Source: Falsiroseomonas sp050563545
Lineage (GTDB): Bacteria > Pseudomonadota > Alphaproteobacteria > Acetobacterales > Acetobacteraceae
Reading direction: 5' to 3'
Length of the DNA stretch: 64,000 nucleotides
Assembly (NCBI RefSeq): GCF_050563545.1
Contig: NZ_JBNXUM010000032.1
Coordinates: forward strand, 14,317 to 78,316
Shown: positions 25,580 through 33,354 of the stretch, piece after piece
Position numbering within the stretch: the stretch's first letter is position 1
How the letters are laid out: each line of letters opens with the position of its first letter
The notes under the pieces: generated by a model
What the model saw: only the letters and a program-made list of their open reading frames with translations
Databases searched by the model: none
Told to the model about the DNA's origin: nothing
Position numbers and translations under genes: made by a program

Positions 25580-25661
25580 GTGGCGCAAGCGCGCCACTGG
25601 ATAAGGCCAAGGGCTCGGAGGCCGGCTCGCCCGTGGCCGAGCGGGGCGCCCCGCTCGGCCA
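25580..25661. terminator. Hairpin GTGGCGC/GCGCCAC and a perfect 28-base palindrome after the flavin oxidase gene
   Basis: In the 212-base gap between the flavin oxidase stop (25675) and the glcF start, two structures stand out. One is a 7-base stem with loop AAGC (25580-25597). The other is an uninterrupted palindrome at 25634-25661 whose half is TGGCCGAGCGGGGC, starting 13 bases beyond the stop. No T-run follows on the minus strand. It may end the oxidase transcript, protect its 3' end, or be a dyad binding site. Confidence 0.5.
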
Positions 25662-25674
25662 GGTCGTCGCCGGC

Positions 25675-27240
25675 TCAGCTGTTCCCGCTTGCGCTGTTGT
25701 ACGAGCCGAAGTCGGCGCCGCCCTGTGAGGTGGTCGCGGGTGTGCAGGCCGCGACGCCCAGGGCGAACAAGCCGGCGACGATGAGTGCCATGGCGCGGCC
25801 CATGGGCCGGATGTTCTGGTTCGCCCGGAACAGGTTGGTTGGATCGTACTTCGCCTTGAGCTGCGCCAGCCTGCCGTAGTTCGGGCCATAGGCCGCCTGC
25901 ACGCGTCCGGCCTCGTCCTCGCCGAGGAAGTTGACGTAGACGCTGCCGGTCGCGAAGGGCGCGGTCGCCGTGGAGAAGCCGCGCGCCCAGGCGATGCAGG
26001 CCTCGTCCTCCGCCGCGGTCTCCCAGCGCGTATGGACGTTCATCGTGAAGGCCGCGCCGCGATGCGCATAGGCCGTGGCCTCGACCGGCACGCGGTTCGC
26101 GGCGCCACCGAGATGGGCAATGAAGATCTCGCTCTGCGGCGAGGGCAGCCGCGCGGCGTGGTCGAGCACCGTCGAGATCATGCCGTCGGAAAGGGCGGCG
26201 AAGTCGTGCGACTTCCAGTAGTTCCGGGCACCGTCGGTCAGCAGCGGGTCGAAGGCGGCCTGCCAGGCGGCGAAGGGGTGGGGGCCGACGACGTTGGCGA
26301 TCGGCTTGCCGAGCGCCTCGATCGGTGCCGTGGCGCGCCGGCCTTCCGCCATGTCGCCGGCGTAGCAGAGCGCGAAGACCAGCACCTCCCTTCCGTGCCA
26401 CTCCGGGGGCAGGAAGGGCAGCGGCGGAGCCTTGCGCAGCACGACCCAGCAGGTGAGCTCCTCCGGCGCCTTGGCGACGATCTCGCGGTACTGGCGCAGC
26501 AGCACCGCCGCGTCCTCGAGCGGGTGCACAATGAGGCCGGACAGCACCTCCGGCCCCACGGGATGCAGGCGGAACTCGAAGGAGGTGACGACGCCGAAGT
26601 TGCCGCCGCCGCCGCGGATCGCCCAGAAAAGCTCGGGGTTGCGGTCCGCGCTGGCGTGGACGAGCTTGCCGTCGGCGGTGACGACGTCGGCGGAGAGGAG
26701 ATTGTCCACCGTCGTGCCGTGCTTGCGCGTCAGCCACCCGAAGCCGCCACCGAGCGTCAGCCCCGCAACGCCCGTCGTCGAGTTGATGCCGAGCGGCGTC
26801 GCCAGGCCGAAGGCCTGCGCCTCGCGGTCGAAGTCGGAGAGCAGCGCGCCGGGCTCGACCCGCGCGGTGCGGCCGACCGGGTCCACGCGGACGGAGCGCA
26901 TGGCGGAAAGGTCGAGCATGACGCCGCCCTCGCACACCGCGCTGCCCGCGATGTTGTGGCCGCCGCCGCGCACCGCGAGCAGCAGGCCACCCTGGTCGCG
27001 GGCGAAGCGGACGCCCTCGATCACATCCGCAGCGCCGGCGCAGCGGATGATCATCGCCGGGCGGCGGTCGATCATGGCGTTCCAGATGCGGCGCGACGTG
27101 TCGTAGCCGGGATCGCCGGGCAGCATCAGCGCGCCGCGCAGGCGGTTGCGCAGTGCGGCGAGCGCGTCGGCGGAAACGGTCGCGGTCCCGTTCGGGGTCG
27201 CGACCTGAAGACTGGCCTGCTGGAAATTCGTGTCGGGCAT
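25675..27240 (-). CDS. Berberine-bridge-type FAD-linked oxidase with a lipoprotein-like C-terminal tail
   Basis: This is a 521-residue FAD oxidase of the PCMH/BBE family. The FAD domain holds VRGGGHNIAGSAVCEGG, where the His is the usual covalent FAD site, and GGGFGWLTRKHG. The Cys used for a second covalent bond in plant enzymes is absent (INSTTGVAG). The BBE motif YDPTNLFRANQNIRP, which normally ends such proteins, is followed in frame by 42 extra residues from MGRAMALIVAGLFALGVAAC. These look like a lipoprotein signal with lipobox VAAC and a Ser/Gly/Asn-rich tail. No export signal is seen at the N-terminus. The substrate is unknown. It interrupts the glc genes. Confidence 0.87.
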   Translation of the reverse strand: MPDTNFQQASLQVATPNGTATVSADALAALRNRLRGALMLPGDPGYDTSRRIWNAMIDRRPAMIIRCAGAADVIEGVRFARDQGGLLLAVRGGGHNIAGSAVCEGGVMLDLSAMRSVRVDPVGRTARVEPGALLSDFDREAQAFGLATPLGINSTTGVAGLTLGGGFGWLTRKHGTTVDNLLSADVVTADGKLVHASADRNPELFWAIRGGGGNFGVVTSFEFRLHPVGPEVLSGLIVHPLEDAAVLLRQYREIVAKAPEELTCWVVLRKAPPLPFLPPEWHGREVLVFALCYAGDMAEGRRATAPIEALGKPIANVVGPHPFAAWQAAFDPLLTDGARNYWKSHDFAALSDGMISTVLDHAARLPSPQSEIFIAHLGGAANRVPVEATAYAHRGAAFTMNVHTRWETAAEDEACIAWARGFSTATAPFATGSVYVNFLGEDEAGRVQAAYGPNYGRLAQLKAKYDPTNLFRANQNIRPMGRAMALIVAGLFALGVAACTPATTSQGGADFGSYNSASGNS

Positions 27241-27420
27241 TGGATGCTCCTGTCTGTGACAAGCGGCCTTGCGGTCAGCGCTTGCCGGCCGCCGATGATG
27301 GGCGGCCCAGGCCGTGACAGGCTTTCGGAGCGGCTTCAGATGCCCTGGATATTTCCTGCAGAATGAGGCGGAAGGATCACGGCCCCGTGCGCATCATGGC
27401 ACGGCGCCGGGGGGGGCCGC

Positions 27421-27954
27421 TCAGCGTGGCGCCGGCGCGCCCGCCGGCGGGTTGCCATAGGCCGCATAGGCCTCAGGGGTCATGTCGCCCATGCGGCGGA
27501 CGAGAGCGACGATGTCCCAGATCTCGGCGTCGGACAGGTGCGCGCCGAAGGCGGGCATGGCGCTCATCTTGATGCCGTGGCGGACGATCCAGAAGATCTG
27601 CGCGTCGGACCACAGCTTCGGCACGTCGGGCATGTAGGGCGGCTCCGGATACAGGCCGCCGGACCAGTCCGCGGGATCCCGCCCGGGCGCGCCATGGCAA
27701 TAGACGCAGGCCTCGCTGTAATGACGATAGCCGCGCCTTGCCTGCTCCTCCGTCAGCGCGCCTGCCGGCACCACGGCCTGCGCCTGGCGCTGCACCGAAC
27801 GGCGCATCGCCGCATCGAGGACCGAGATCGTCGGCGGCCAATGCGGCGTGGTGGCCGCGACGTCGAAGGCGCCGGTGAACACGACGATGAAGCCGCCCAC
27901 CGCCAGCACGACGAGGGTCGCGGTCACGCCAAGGATGAATCGCATCAGGGCCAT
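27421..27954 (-). CDS. Membrane-anchored class I cytochrome c
   Basis: This is a 177-residue c-type cytochrome. An N-terminal hydrophobic helix (residues 5-28) anchors it to the periplasmic face. The haem site is CVYCH at residues 83-87, and the sixth ligand is probably the Met in IKMSAMPAFG. The C-terminal helix IWDIVALVRRMGDM is the standard haem-packing helix. A second ATG at 27945 would drop three residues. It lies 76 bases after glcE and could take electrons from glycolate oxidase or from the adjacent flavin oxidase; that pairing is inferred from position only. Confidence 0.9.
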   Translation of the reverse strand: MALMRFILGVTATLVVLAVGGFIVVFTGAFDVAATTPHWPPTISVLDAAMRRSVQRQAQAVVPAGALTEEQARRGYRHYSEACVYCHGAPGRDPADWSGGLYPEPPYMPDVPKLWSDAQIFWIVRHGIKMSAMPAFGAHLSDAEIWDIVALVRRMGDMTPEAYAAYGNPPAGAPAPR

Positions 27955-28030
27955 CTCCCCACGCGCAGCAAGCGCGAATGCATGTCCTGGACAAGCTGCG
28001 GCACGGGCGCATCGTGCCCCCGCCGTGACA

Positions 28031-29221
28031 TCAGAGGCCGGCGCGCATCCGCCCGGGATTGAGCACGCCCGCGGGATCGAGCGCCGCCTTCACCTGGCGC
28101 CCGATTGCCGCGAGCGGCGGCGCTTCCTCCGGCAGCACGGCAACGGCCGCTCGCAGCGGCTCCGGCGCGCGGAACAGGGTGAAGGTGCCGCGCGCGGCGG
28201 CCGCGGCCGCGACGACGGCCTGGTGCGCAACCTCGGTCGCCGGACCCGCGATCCAGACCAACCCGCCGCCCCAGTCCAGCAGCGCGCGTCCGCCGAGGCC
28301 GCGCGCCGCTGCCGCGACAGCCGCGCCGGCAGAGGGACGGACGGAGACGCGCCACACCGCTTCCTCCTCCGCCGCGCCGAGCGGCTGCGCGTCGCGGATC
28401 GCGGCCCAGAGCGCGCGGGATTCCTCGCGCTCCAGCGCGCGCACCTCGCCGAAGGAGGACAGGATCTCGGCCAGCCGGCTGCCGCGATAGGCGACGGAGG
28501 CGGCGAAATCCTCGAGCCGGAGAAAGGCGACGTTGGTCGCGGGCCCGTCGGGGCCGCAGAAGGCGGGGATCATCGCCGCACCCGTGACGCCGAAGGGGCT
28601 CGCGAGCCCCGCGGACAGCGCGCGGATGCCCGTGGCGATGTCGGGCACGCGCACGCCGATCGTGGCTTGCGTCTCGGCCGCCGGCAGCACCTTCAGCGTG
28701 ACCTCGGTGATGACGCCGAGCGTGCCGTGGCTGCCGGTCAGCAGCTTGCAGAGATCGAGGCCGGTGACGTTCTTCAGCACGCGACCGCCGCTGCGCACCA
28801 CCTCGCCCGCGCCGTTGACGAAGCGGATGCCGAGCACGTGGTCGCGGATCGCGCCGGCGGTGATGCGGCGAGGGCCCGAGAGGTTCGCCGCGACGATGCC
28901 GCCGATGGTCGCCGGTGCCTCGGCCGCGAACAGCGCACGCGTGTCCGGCGGCTCCGGAGCCAGCATCTGGCCCTTCTCGGCCAGCGCGGCCTCGATCTCG
29001 GGCAGCGGCGTGCCGGCGCGGGCGGAGAGCACGAGTTCCGTCGGGCGATGGAGCGTGATGCCCGTGAGGTTGCGCGTGGACAGCGTCCGTGCGGCCTGCA
29101 CGGGGCGCAGCAGCGCGCGCTTGGAGCCGTTGCCTTCGATCGCCAGCGGCTCGCGGTTCGCGGTCGCGAGCGCGACCTCGCGCGCGATGTCGGCCTCTCG
29201 ATGCGGCGCGATCAGGTTCAC
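28031..29221 (-). CDS. glcE: Glycolate oxidase FAD-binding subunit GlcE
   Basis: This is a 396-residue subunit with a PCMH-type FAD-binding domain: LAIEGNGSKRALLRP, then TLHRPTELVLSARAGTPL and ATIGGIVAANLSGPRRITAG. The VTGLDLCKLLTGSHGTLGVI segment is the late FAD loop. The C-terminal part ends with ALDPAGVLNPGRM, as in other family members. It is shorter than GlcD and lacks the full oxidase cap, as expected for GlcE. Its GTG start overlaps the glcD stop (GTGA), so translation is coupled. It works in a complex with GlcD and GlcF to oxidise glycolate to glyoxylate. Confidence 0.94.
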   Translation of the reverse strand: MNLIAPHREADIAREVALATANREPLAIEGNGSKRALLRPVQAARTLSTRNLTGITLHRPTELVLSARAGTPLPEIEAALAEKGQMLAPEPPDTRALFAAEAPATIGGIVAANLSGPRRITAGAIRDHVLGIRFVNGAGEVVRSGGRVLKNVTGLDLCKLLTGSHGTLGVITEVTLKVLPAAETQATIGVRVPDIATGIRALSAGLASPFGVTGAAMIPAFCGPDGPATNVAFLRLEDFAASVAYRGSRLAEILSSFGEVRALEREESRALWAAIRDAQPLGAAEEEAVWRVSVRPSAGAAVAAAARGLGGRALLDWGGGLVWIAGPATEVAHQAVVAAAAAARGTFTLFRAPEPLRAAVAVLPEEAPPLAAIGRQVKAALDPAGVLNPGRMRAGL

Positions 29222-30648
29222 GAAGCGGCTTCTTGCAGCGGGAAGACCTTGTGCGGGTTGAGCAGCCAGTCCGGGTCGAAAGCCGACTTGATGCGGCGCT
29301 GCTGGTCGAGCTCATGCTTCTCGAACTGGACATGCATCAGGTCGCGCTTCTCGACGCCGACGCCGTGCTCGCCGGTCAGGCAGCCGCCGACCTCGACGCA
29401 GAGGGTAAGGATATCGGCCCCAAACTTCTCGGCCTTGCGGAAGCTCTCGGCGTCGTTGGCGTCGAACATGATCAGCGGATGGAGGTTGCCGTCGCCGGCA
29501 TGGAAGACGTTGGCGACCTTGAGGTCATATTGCTGGCTCATCTCGCGGATGCGCTTCAGGACATGCGGCAGCTCGCCGGTCGGGATGGTGCCGTCCATGC
29601 AGAGATAGTCGGGGCTGATGCGCCCGACCGCGCCGAAGGCGCCCTTGCGGCCCTTCCAGATCGCCGCGGATTCCTCGGCCGAGGTCGCGACCTTGAGGCT
29701 GATCGGGTCGAAGCGGTTGCAGATTTCCTTGATCTTCCCGAGGAGCTCGTCCTGCTCGCGCTCGCTGCCCTCGACCTCGATGATCAGCATCGCCTCGGCG
29801 TCCAGCGGATAGCCGGCATGGGCGAAGGCCTCGCAGGCATGGATGCAGGGCTTGTCCATGAATTCGAGCGCGACGGGAATGATGCCGCTGCCGATGATCG
29901 CGTCCACCGCGGCGCCGGCGATCTCCGTGCTGTTGAAGGCGGCCAGCATGGCGCGCGCGCCTTCCGGCCCGCGCAGGATGCGCACGGTGACCTCGGTGAC
30001 GATGCCGAGCTGGCCCTCGCTGCCCGTCAGCAGGCCGAGCCAGTCATAGCCGGCGGCATCGAGATGCCCGCCGCCGACCTCGACGACCTCGCCCTGCGGC
30101 GTGACGAAGGTCAGCCCGAGCAGGTTGTTCGCGGTGACGCCGTATTTCAGGCAATGCGCGCCGCCGGAGTTCATGTTGACGTTGCCGCCGATCATGCAGG
30201 CGAGTTGCGACGACGGGTCGGGCGCGTAGAAGAAGCCCTCATGCTCCACCGCCTTGGTGATGCCGAGGTTGGTCACGCCGGCCTCGACCACGGCCAGGCG
30301 GTCCTCGAAGTCGATCTCCCTGATGCGGTTCATGCGCATCAGGCCGATCACCACCGCGTCCTCCAGCGGCAGCGCGCCGCCCGACAGCGACGTGCCGGCG
30401 CCGCGCGGCACGACGCGAATGCCGTTCTCGTGGCAGTAGCGCATGACCTTCGCCACCTGCTCGGTGCTGGTCGGCAGCACGACGGCGAGCGGCGGCTGGC
30501 GATAGGCGGTCAGCCCGTCGGTCTCATAGGGGCGGAGTTCGCCCGGCGTGCTGATCGTGCCCTCCCCGGGAACGATGGCGCGGAGGGCAGCGACAATGGC
30601 GTCGCGGCGGGCGAGAACCCCGGCCTTCGGCTTTGGCAGGTCGATCAT
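29218..30648 (-). CDS. glcD: Glycolate oxidase catalytic subunit GlcD
   Basis: This is the 476-residue FAD-linked catalytic subunit. The FAD domain shows VVPRGAGTSLSGGALPLEDA, then PDPSSQLACMIGGNVNMNSG and GLLTGSEGQLGIVTEVTV. The C-terminal oxidase half has KVANVFHAGDGNLHPLIMFD with the flavin-proximal His pair, and GGCLTGEHGVGVEKRD. D-lactate dehydrogenase relatives share these motifs, but the adjacent glcE and glcF settle the assignment. It is the first gene of the minus-strand glc unit; the 98-base gap before it probably holds the promoter. Confidence 0.95.
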   Translation of the reverse strand: MIDLPKPKAGVLARRDAIVAALRAIVPGEGTISTPGELRPYETDGLTAYRQPPLAVVLPTSTEQVAKVMRYCHENGIRVVPRGAGTSLSGGALPLEDAVVIGLMRMNRIREIDFEDRLAVVEAGVTNLGITKAVEHEGFFYAPDPSSQLACMIGGNVNMNSGGAHCLKYGVTANNLLGLTFVTPQGEVVEVGGGHLDAAGYDWLGLLTGSEGQLGIVTEVTVRILRGPEGARAMLAAFNSTEIAGAAVDAIIGSGIIPVALEFMDKPCIHACEAFAHAGYPLDAEAMLIIEVEGSEREQDELLGKIKEICNRFDPISLKVATSAEESAAIWKGRKGAFGAVGRISPDYLCMDGTIPTGELPHVLKRIREMSQQYDLKVANVFHAGDGNLHPLIMFDANDAESFRKAEKFGADILTLCVEVGGCLTGEHGVGVEKRDLMHVQFEKHELDQQRRIKSAFDPDWLLNPHKVFPLQEAAS

Positions 30649-30746
30649 GGCGTGCTCCCATCCCGCGCCGCGAAGATGGTCGCCTGCGGGACGGGCGGCA
30701 AGGCGCCAGGCGGGCCGTCACGCTGGCGCGGCGGCCCGCCCCGGCC

Positions 30747-31739
30747 TCACTGGGTGCGGCGCGAGAGCGAGACGGCGTAGGCGCCGGCCCGAGCCTGCAG
30801 GATCGGATCATCGCTCATCTCGACGCCTGGCGGCTGCTCCAGCGTCAGGAAGCTGATCCGGTCGCAAGGCCCGCCCGGGCCGGGGGCGACTTCGGCCACG
30901 GTGAGGCGGCCGACCACTGCGCGCGGCCGGTCCTCGGGCCAGGCGACGGTCGGATTGTTCAGGTCGTCGCCGGCGGCAGGGAACTGCAGGACCATGTCGA
31001 ACTCGACCGGGCCCGCGGCGACACGGCGCCGCAGCTCATCGGCCAGGAAATCGCCCGGCAGCGCCCGCATCTGCTCCTCGGTCAGCCGCAGCGTGCCGGC
31101 GCGCGGCTCGAAGACCCAGCGGGCGGGCCGGACGGTGCCGTCCTGGCCTCTGAAGCGGAAGGTGTTGACGCCCCAGTAGGGGGTCGTCGCCCAGCTCGCG
31201 GGCGGGTTGTTCGATGCCAGCCACCGGCCCTGGAAGGTCACGGCGGGGTTGGCGGCGACGAAGGCGGCGACACGCTCGGCGTTGGGCTGGCCGGTTGCCG
31301 GGTCGGGACGGCGGGCCATCAGGTTCTGGACGAAGACCTCGGGCGTCGGCGCGCCGAAGATCGGCACCGAGATGTTGGCCTGCTCCCACACGTCGCCCGC
31401 CGGCGTCTCGAACCGGATCGCCAAGCCGCGCGTGGTGCGCGAGGTATCGGATCCCTGCGGGTTGCCGACCCCGACGCCGAATCGGATCAGCGCGGGCACG
31501 CGCTGGCCCGAGAAGGTGGGTGCGATGGAAAGCCGCGTGCCCTCCGCGGTCGCCACGAATTGGCCGGCGGCGCAGGTGCCCTTGGCATGGCTCGGCCGGT
31601 GGGTGCGAATGGGACCGAGCACCGCCTCGAAGGCGTTCACCAGGTCCTCCGCCGAAGGTTCCGCTCGGGCAGGCGGCGCGGCGAAGCCGAGCAACGTTGC
31701 GCCGAGCGCCAGGGCGGAGGCGAATGGACGGATATGCAT
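30747..31739 (-). CDS. Exported catalase-related peroxidase (SrpA-like)
   Basis: This is a 330-residue secreted haem protein of the small catalase family. A signal peptide (MHIRPFASALALGATLLGFA followed by APPARA) directs export. The catalytic His lies in RPSHAKGTCAAGQF, and downstream segments TTRGLAIRFETPAG and TPYWGVNTFRF match the catalase core. Members such as SrpA have peroxidase rather than high catalase activity. Its position beside glycolate oxidase is suggestive, since flavin oxidases can form H2O2. Catalase NADPH and C-terminal flavodoxin domains are absent, consistent with its length. Confidence 0.88.
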   Translation of the reverse strand: MHIRPFASALALGATLLGFAAPPARAEPSAEDLVNAFEAVLGPIRTHRPSHAKGTCAAGQFVATAEGTRLSIAPTFSGQRVPALIRFGVGVGNPQGSDTSRTTRGLAIRFETPAGDVWEQANISVPIFGAPTPEVFVQNLMARRPDPATGQPNAERVAAFVAANPAVTFQGRWLASNNPPASWATTPYWGVNTFRFRGQDGTVRPARWVFEPRAGTLRLTEEQMRALPGDFLADELRRRVAAGPVEFDMVLQFPAAGDDLNNPTVAWPEDRPRAVVGRLTVAEVAPGPGGPCDRISFLTLEQPPGVEMSDDPILQARAGAYAVSLSRRTQ

Positions 31740-31862
31740 GCAGTTCTCTCCCAACCGTGCCAGCGTGATGTCGCTACGCACGTCGTTTCGCCGCGGCGTG
31801 CCGTTCGGTAACGGCGCGGCGCGGCGGTCAGGAGATTAGGCGCCGCCGCCGAATGCAAAGAC

Positions 31863-31922
31863 CGCGCCCGGCATGGCCGGGCGCGGCTCGCAACGCTCGG
31901 GATCGGCCGGGCGAGCCCGGCC
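31863..31922 (-). terminator. Two GC-rich hairpins after rpmJ
   Basis: Arms CGCGCCCGGC/GCCGGGCGCG with loop ATG (31863-31885) and GGCCGGGC/GCCCGGCC with a 2-base loop (31905-31922) lie between the rpmJ stop and the catalase-like gene. The second hairpin starts 9 bases after the stop. No T-tract follows, so their termination role is uncertain; position supports it. Confidence 0.5.
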
Positions 31923-31930
31923 GGGCCGCC

Positions 31931-32056
31931 TCAGCCCTGGCGGGCCTTTAGGCGGGGGTTCTTCTTGTTCAGCACGTAGACCCGCCCCCGGCGACGCACC
32001 AGGAAGCAGTTCTTGTCGCGGGTCTTCGCGGTCTTGAGCGAGTTGCGGATCTTCAT
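31931..32056 (-). CDS. rpmJ: 50S ribosomal protein L36, zinc-less form
   Basis: This is a 41-residue ribosomal protein, MKIRNSLKTAKTRDKNC at the start and NKKNPRLKARQG at the end. The zinc-binding Cys and His set of the C+ form is missing, leaving the alphaproteobacterial C- type of 41 residues. In many bacteria rpmJ lies between secY and rpsM. Here it stands alone, about 20 kb from that operon, as is usual in alphaproteobacteria. Two GC-rich hairpins follow its stop. The ribosome site upstream is weak (CACTCCC). Confidence 0.96.
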   Translation of the reverse strand: MKIRNSLKTAKTRDKNCFLVRRRGRVYVLNKKNPRLKARQG

Positions 32057-32128
32057 GGGAGTGAGCCTTTCGAGCGGCGCGAGATAGAGGGCGGGGGTGG
32101 CGGAGTCAACCGGCCACCCCCAGGCGCC

Positions 32129-33211
32129 TCACTCGACGGGGTTCACCACGCTGGTCCAGCCATGCGGGTCGTTGGTCTTCCCGTACTGGATGCCGACGAT
32201 GGCGTCGTAGAGCTTCTTCGTGACCTCGCCAGTCTCGCCGCCGTTGATGAGGATGTCCCGCCCCTTGTAGCCCAGCGTGCCTACCGGGGAGACGACGGCG
32301 GCGGTGCCGGTGCCCCACATCTCCTTCAGCGTGCCGTTGCTGCCCGCGGCCACGACCTCCTCGATCGCGATCGGCCGCTCCGTCACGGTCAGCCCCCAGT
32401 CGCGCAACAGCTGCAGCGCGGAGGCGCGGGTGACGCCGTCCAGGATCGTGCCGTGCAGCGGGGGCGTGATCACCTCATCGCCGATACGGACCATGATGTT
32501 CATGGTGCCGACCTCGTCCAGGAAGCGATGCTCGACGGCGTCAAGATAGAGCACCTGGGTGTAGCCCGCCGCCGCGGCGTCCTGCTGGCCCGACAGGCTG
32601 GCGGCGTAGTTGGCCGCCGTCTTCGCCTCGCCGGTGCCGCCCTTGACGGCGCGCACATGCCGGTCGGAGGCCAGGATCCGCACCGGCTTGACCCCTTCCC
32701 TGTAGTAGCTGCCGACGGGCGAGAGGATCAGGAAATAGAGGTAGCTGTGCGCGGGATGCACGCCGAGCATCACGTCGGTCGCGATCACCGTCGGGCGGAT
32801 ATAGAGCGACGTCCCGGGCTTGCGCGGCACCCAGTCATGGTCGAGCCCGACCAGCGCGTCGAAGCTCTGGCGGACCAGGTCCACCGGTATCTCAGGCATG
32901 CACATGATCTGACCGGACCGATTCAGCCGCGCCGCGTGCCGGTCCGCGCGGAACAGGCGGATGCGCCCATCCTCGCCCCGGAAGGCCTTGAGACCGTCGA
33001 AGATCGCCTGGCCGTAATGCAGGACGGAGGTCGCGGGGTCGAGCGACAGCGGCCCATAGGGAACGATGCGCGGGGAGTGCCAGCCCTTCCCCTCGTCGTA
33101 GTTCATCAGGAACATGTGGTCGGTGAGGACCTTGCCGAAGGCCAGGCCGTCATCGGCGGGCTTCGGCTTCGGGGTCGTGGTCCGGGTGATCGGGAAGGAG
33201 CCGGTGGCCAT
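32129..33211 (-). CDS. ilvE: Branched-chain amino acid aminotransferase
   Basis: This is a 360-residue PLP enzyme of fold type IV that transfers amino groups to and from leucine, isoleucine and valine. HYGQAIFDGLKAFRGEDG and LFRADRHAARLNRSG mark the N-terminal domain. The PLP lysine is in AVKGGTGEAKTAANYAAS, and YLDAVEHRFLDEVGTMNIM with GTILDGVTRASAL form the cofactor phosphate region. The length and the C-terminal GTGTAAVVSPVG are those of the long IlvE class II. It is a single gene on the minus strand, with its ATG at 33211 and a 143-base gap to the desulfinase-like gene upstream. Confidence 0.95.
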   Translation of the reverse strand: MATGSFPITRTTTPKPKPADDGLAFGKVLTDHMFLMNYDEGKGWHSPRIVPYGPLSLDPATSVLHYGQAIFDGLKAFRGEDGRIRLFRADRHAARLNRSGQIMCMPEIPVDLVRQSFDALVGLDHDWVPRKPGTSLYIRPTVIATDVMLGVHPAHSYLYFLILSPVGSYYREGVKPVRILASDRHVRAVKGGTGEAKTAANYAASLSGQQDAAAAGYTQVLYLDAVEHRFLDEVGTMNIMVRIGDEVITPPLHGTILDGVTRASALQLLRDWGLTVTERPIAIEEVVAAGSNGTLKEMWGTGTAAVVSPVGTLGYKGRDILINGGETGEVTKKLYDAIVGIQYGKTNDPHGWTSVVNPVE

Positions 33212-33354
33212 GGACGCCGCCTCTGTGGGTTTTCGACTGGCGGGGCGGGGTATAGCGCAGCCCGTGTCTGCGGCAGAGCCCCTGCCCTAAGTTCCTGGCC
33301 TGGCGCTCCTTCCTCCACCGCCTCGACGGGCTGGCCACGGTAGCGGATTGGATA

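Noticed and set aside
25675..25803. A separate lipoprotein gene within the end of the flavin oxidase gene
   Set aside because: The segment is in the same frame with no stop before it, and no convincing ribosome site precedes the internal ATG. It is reported as a fusion tail, with the alternative stated in the findings.
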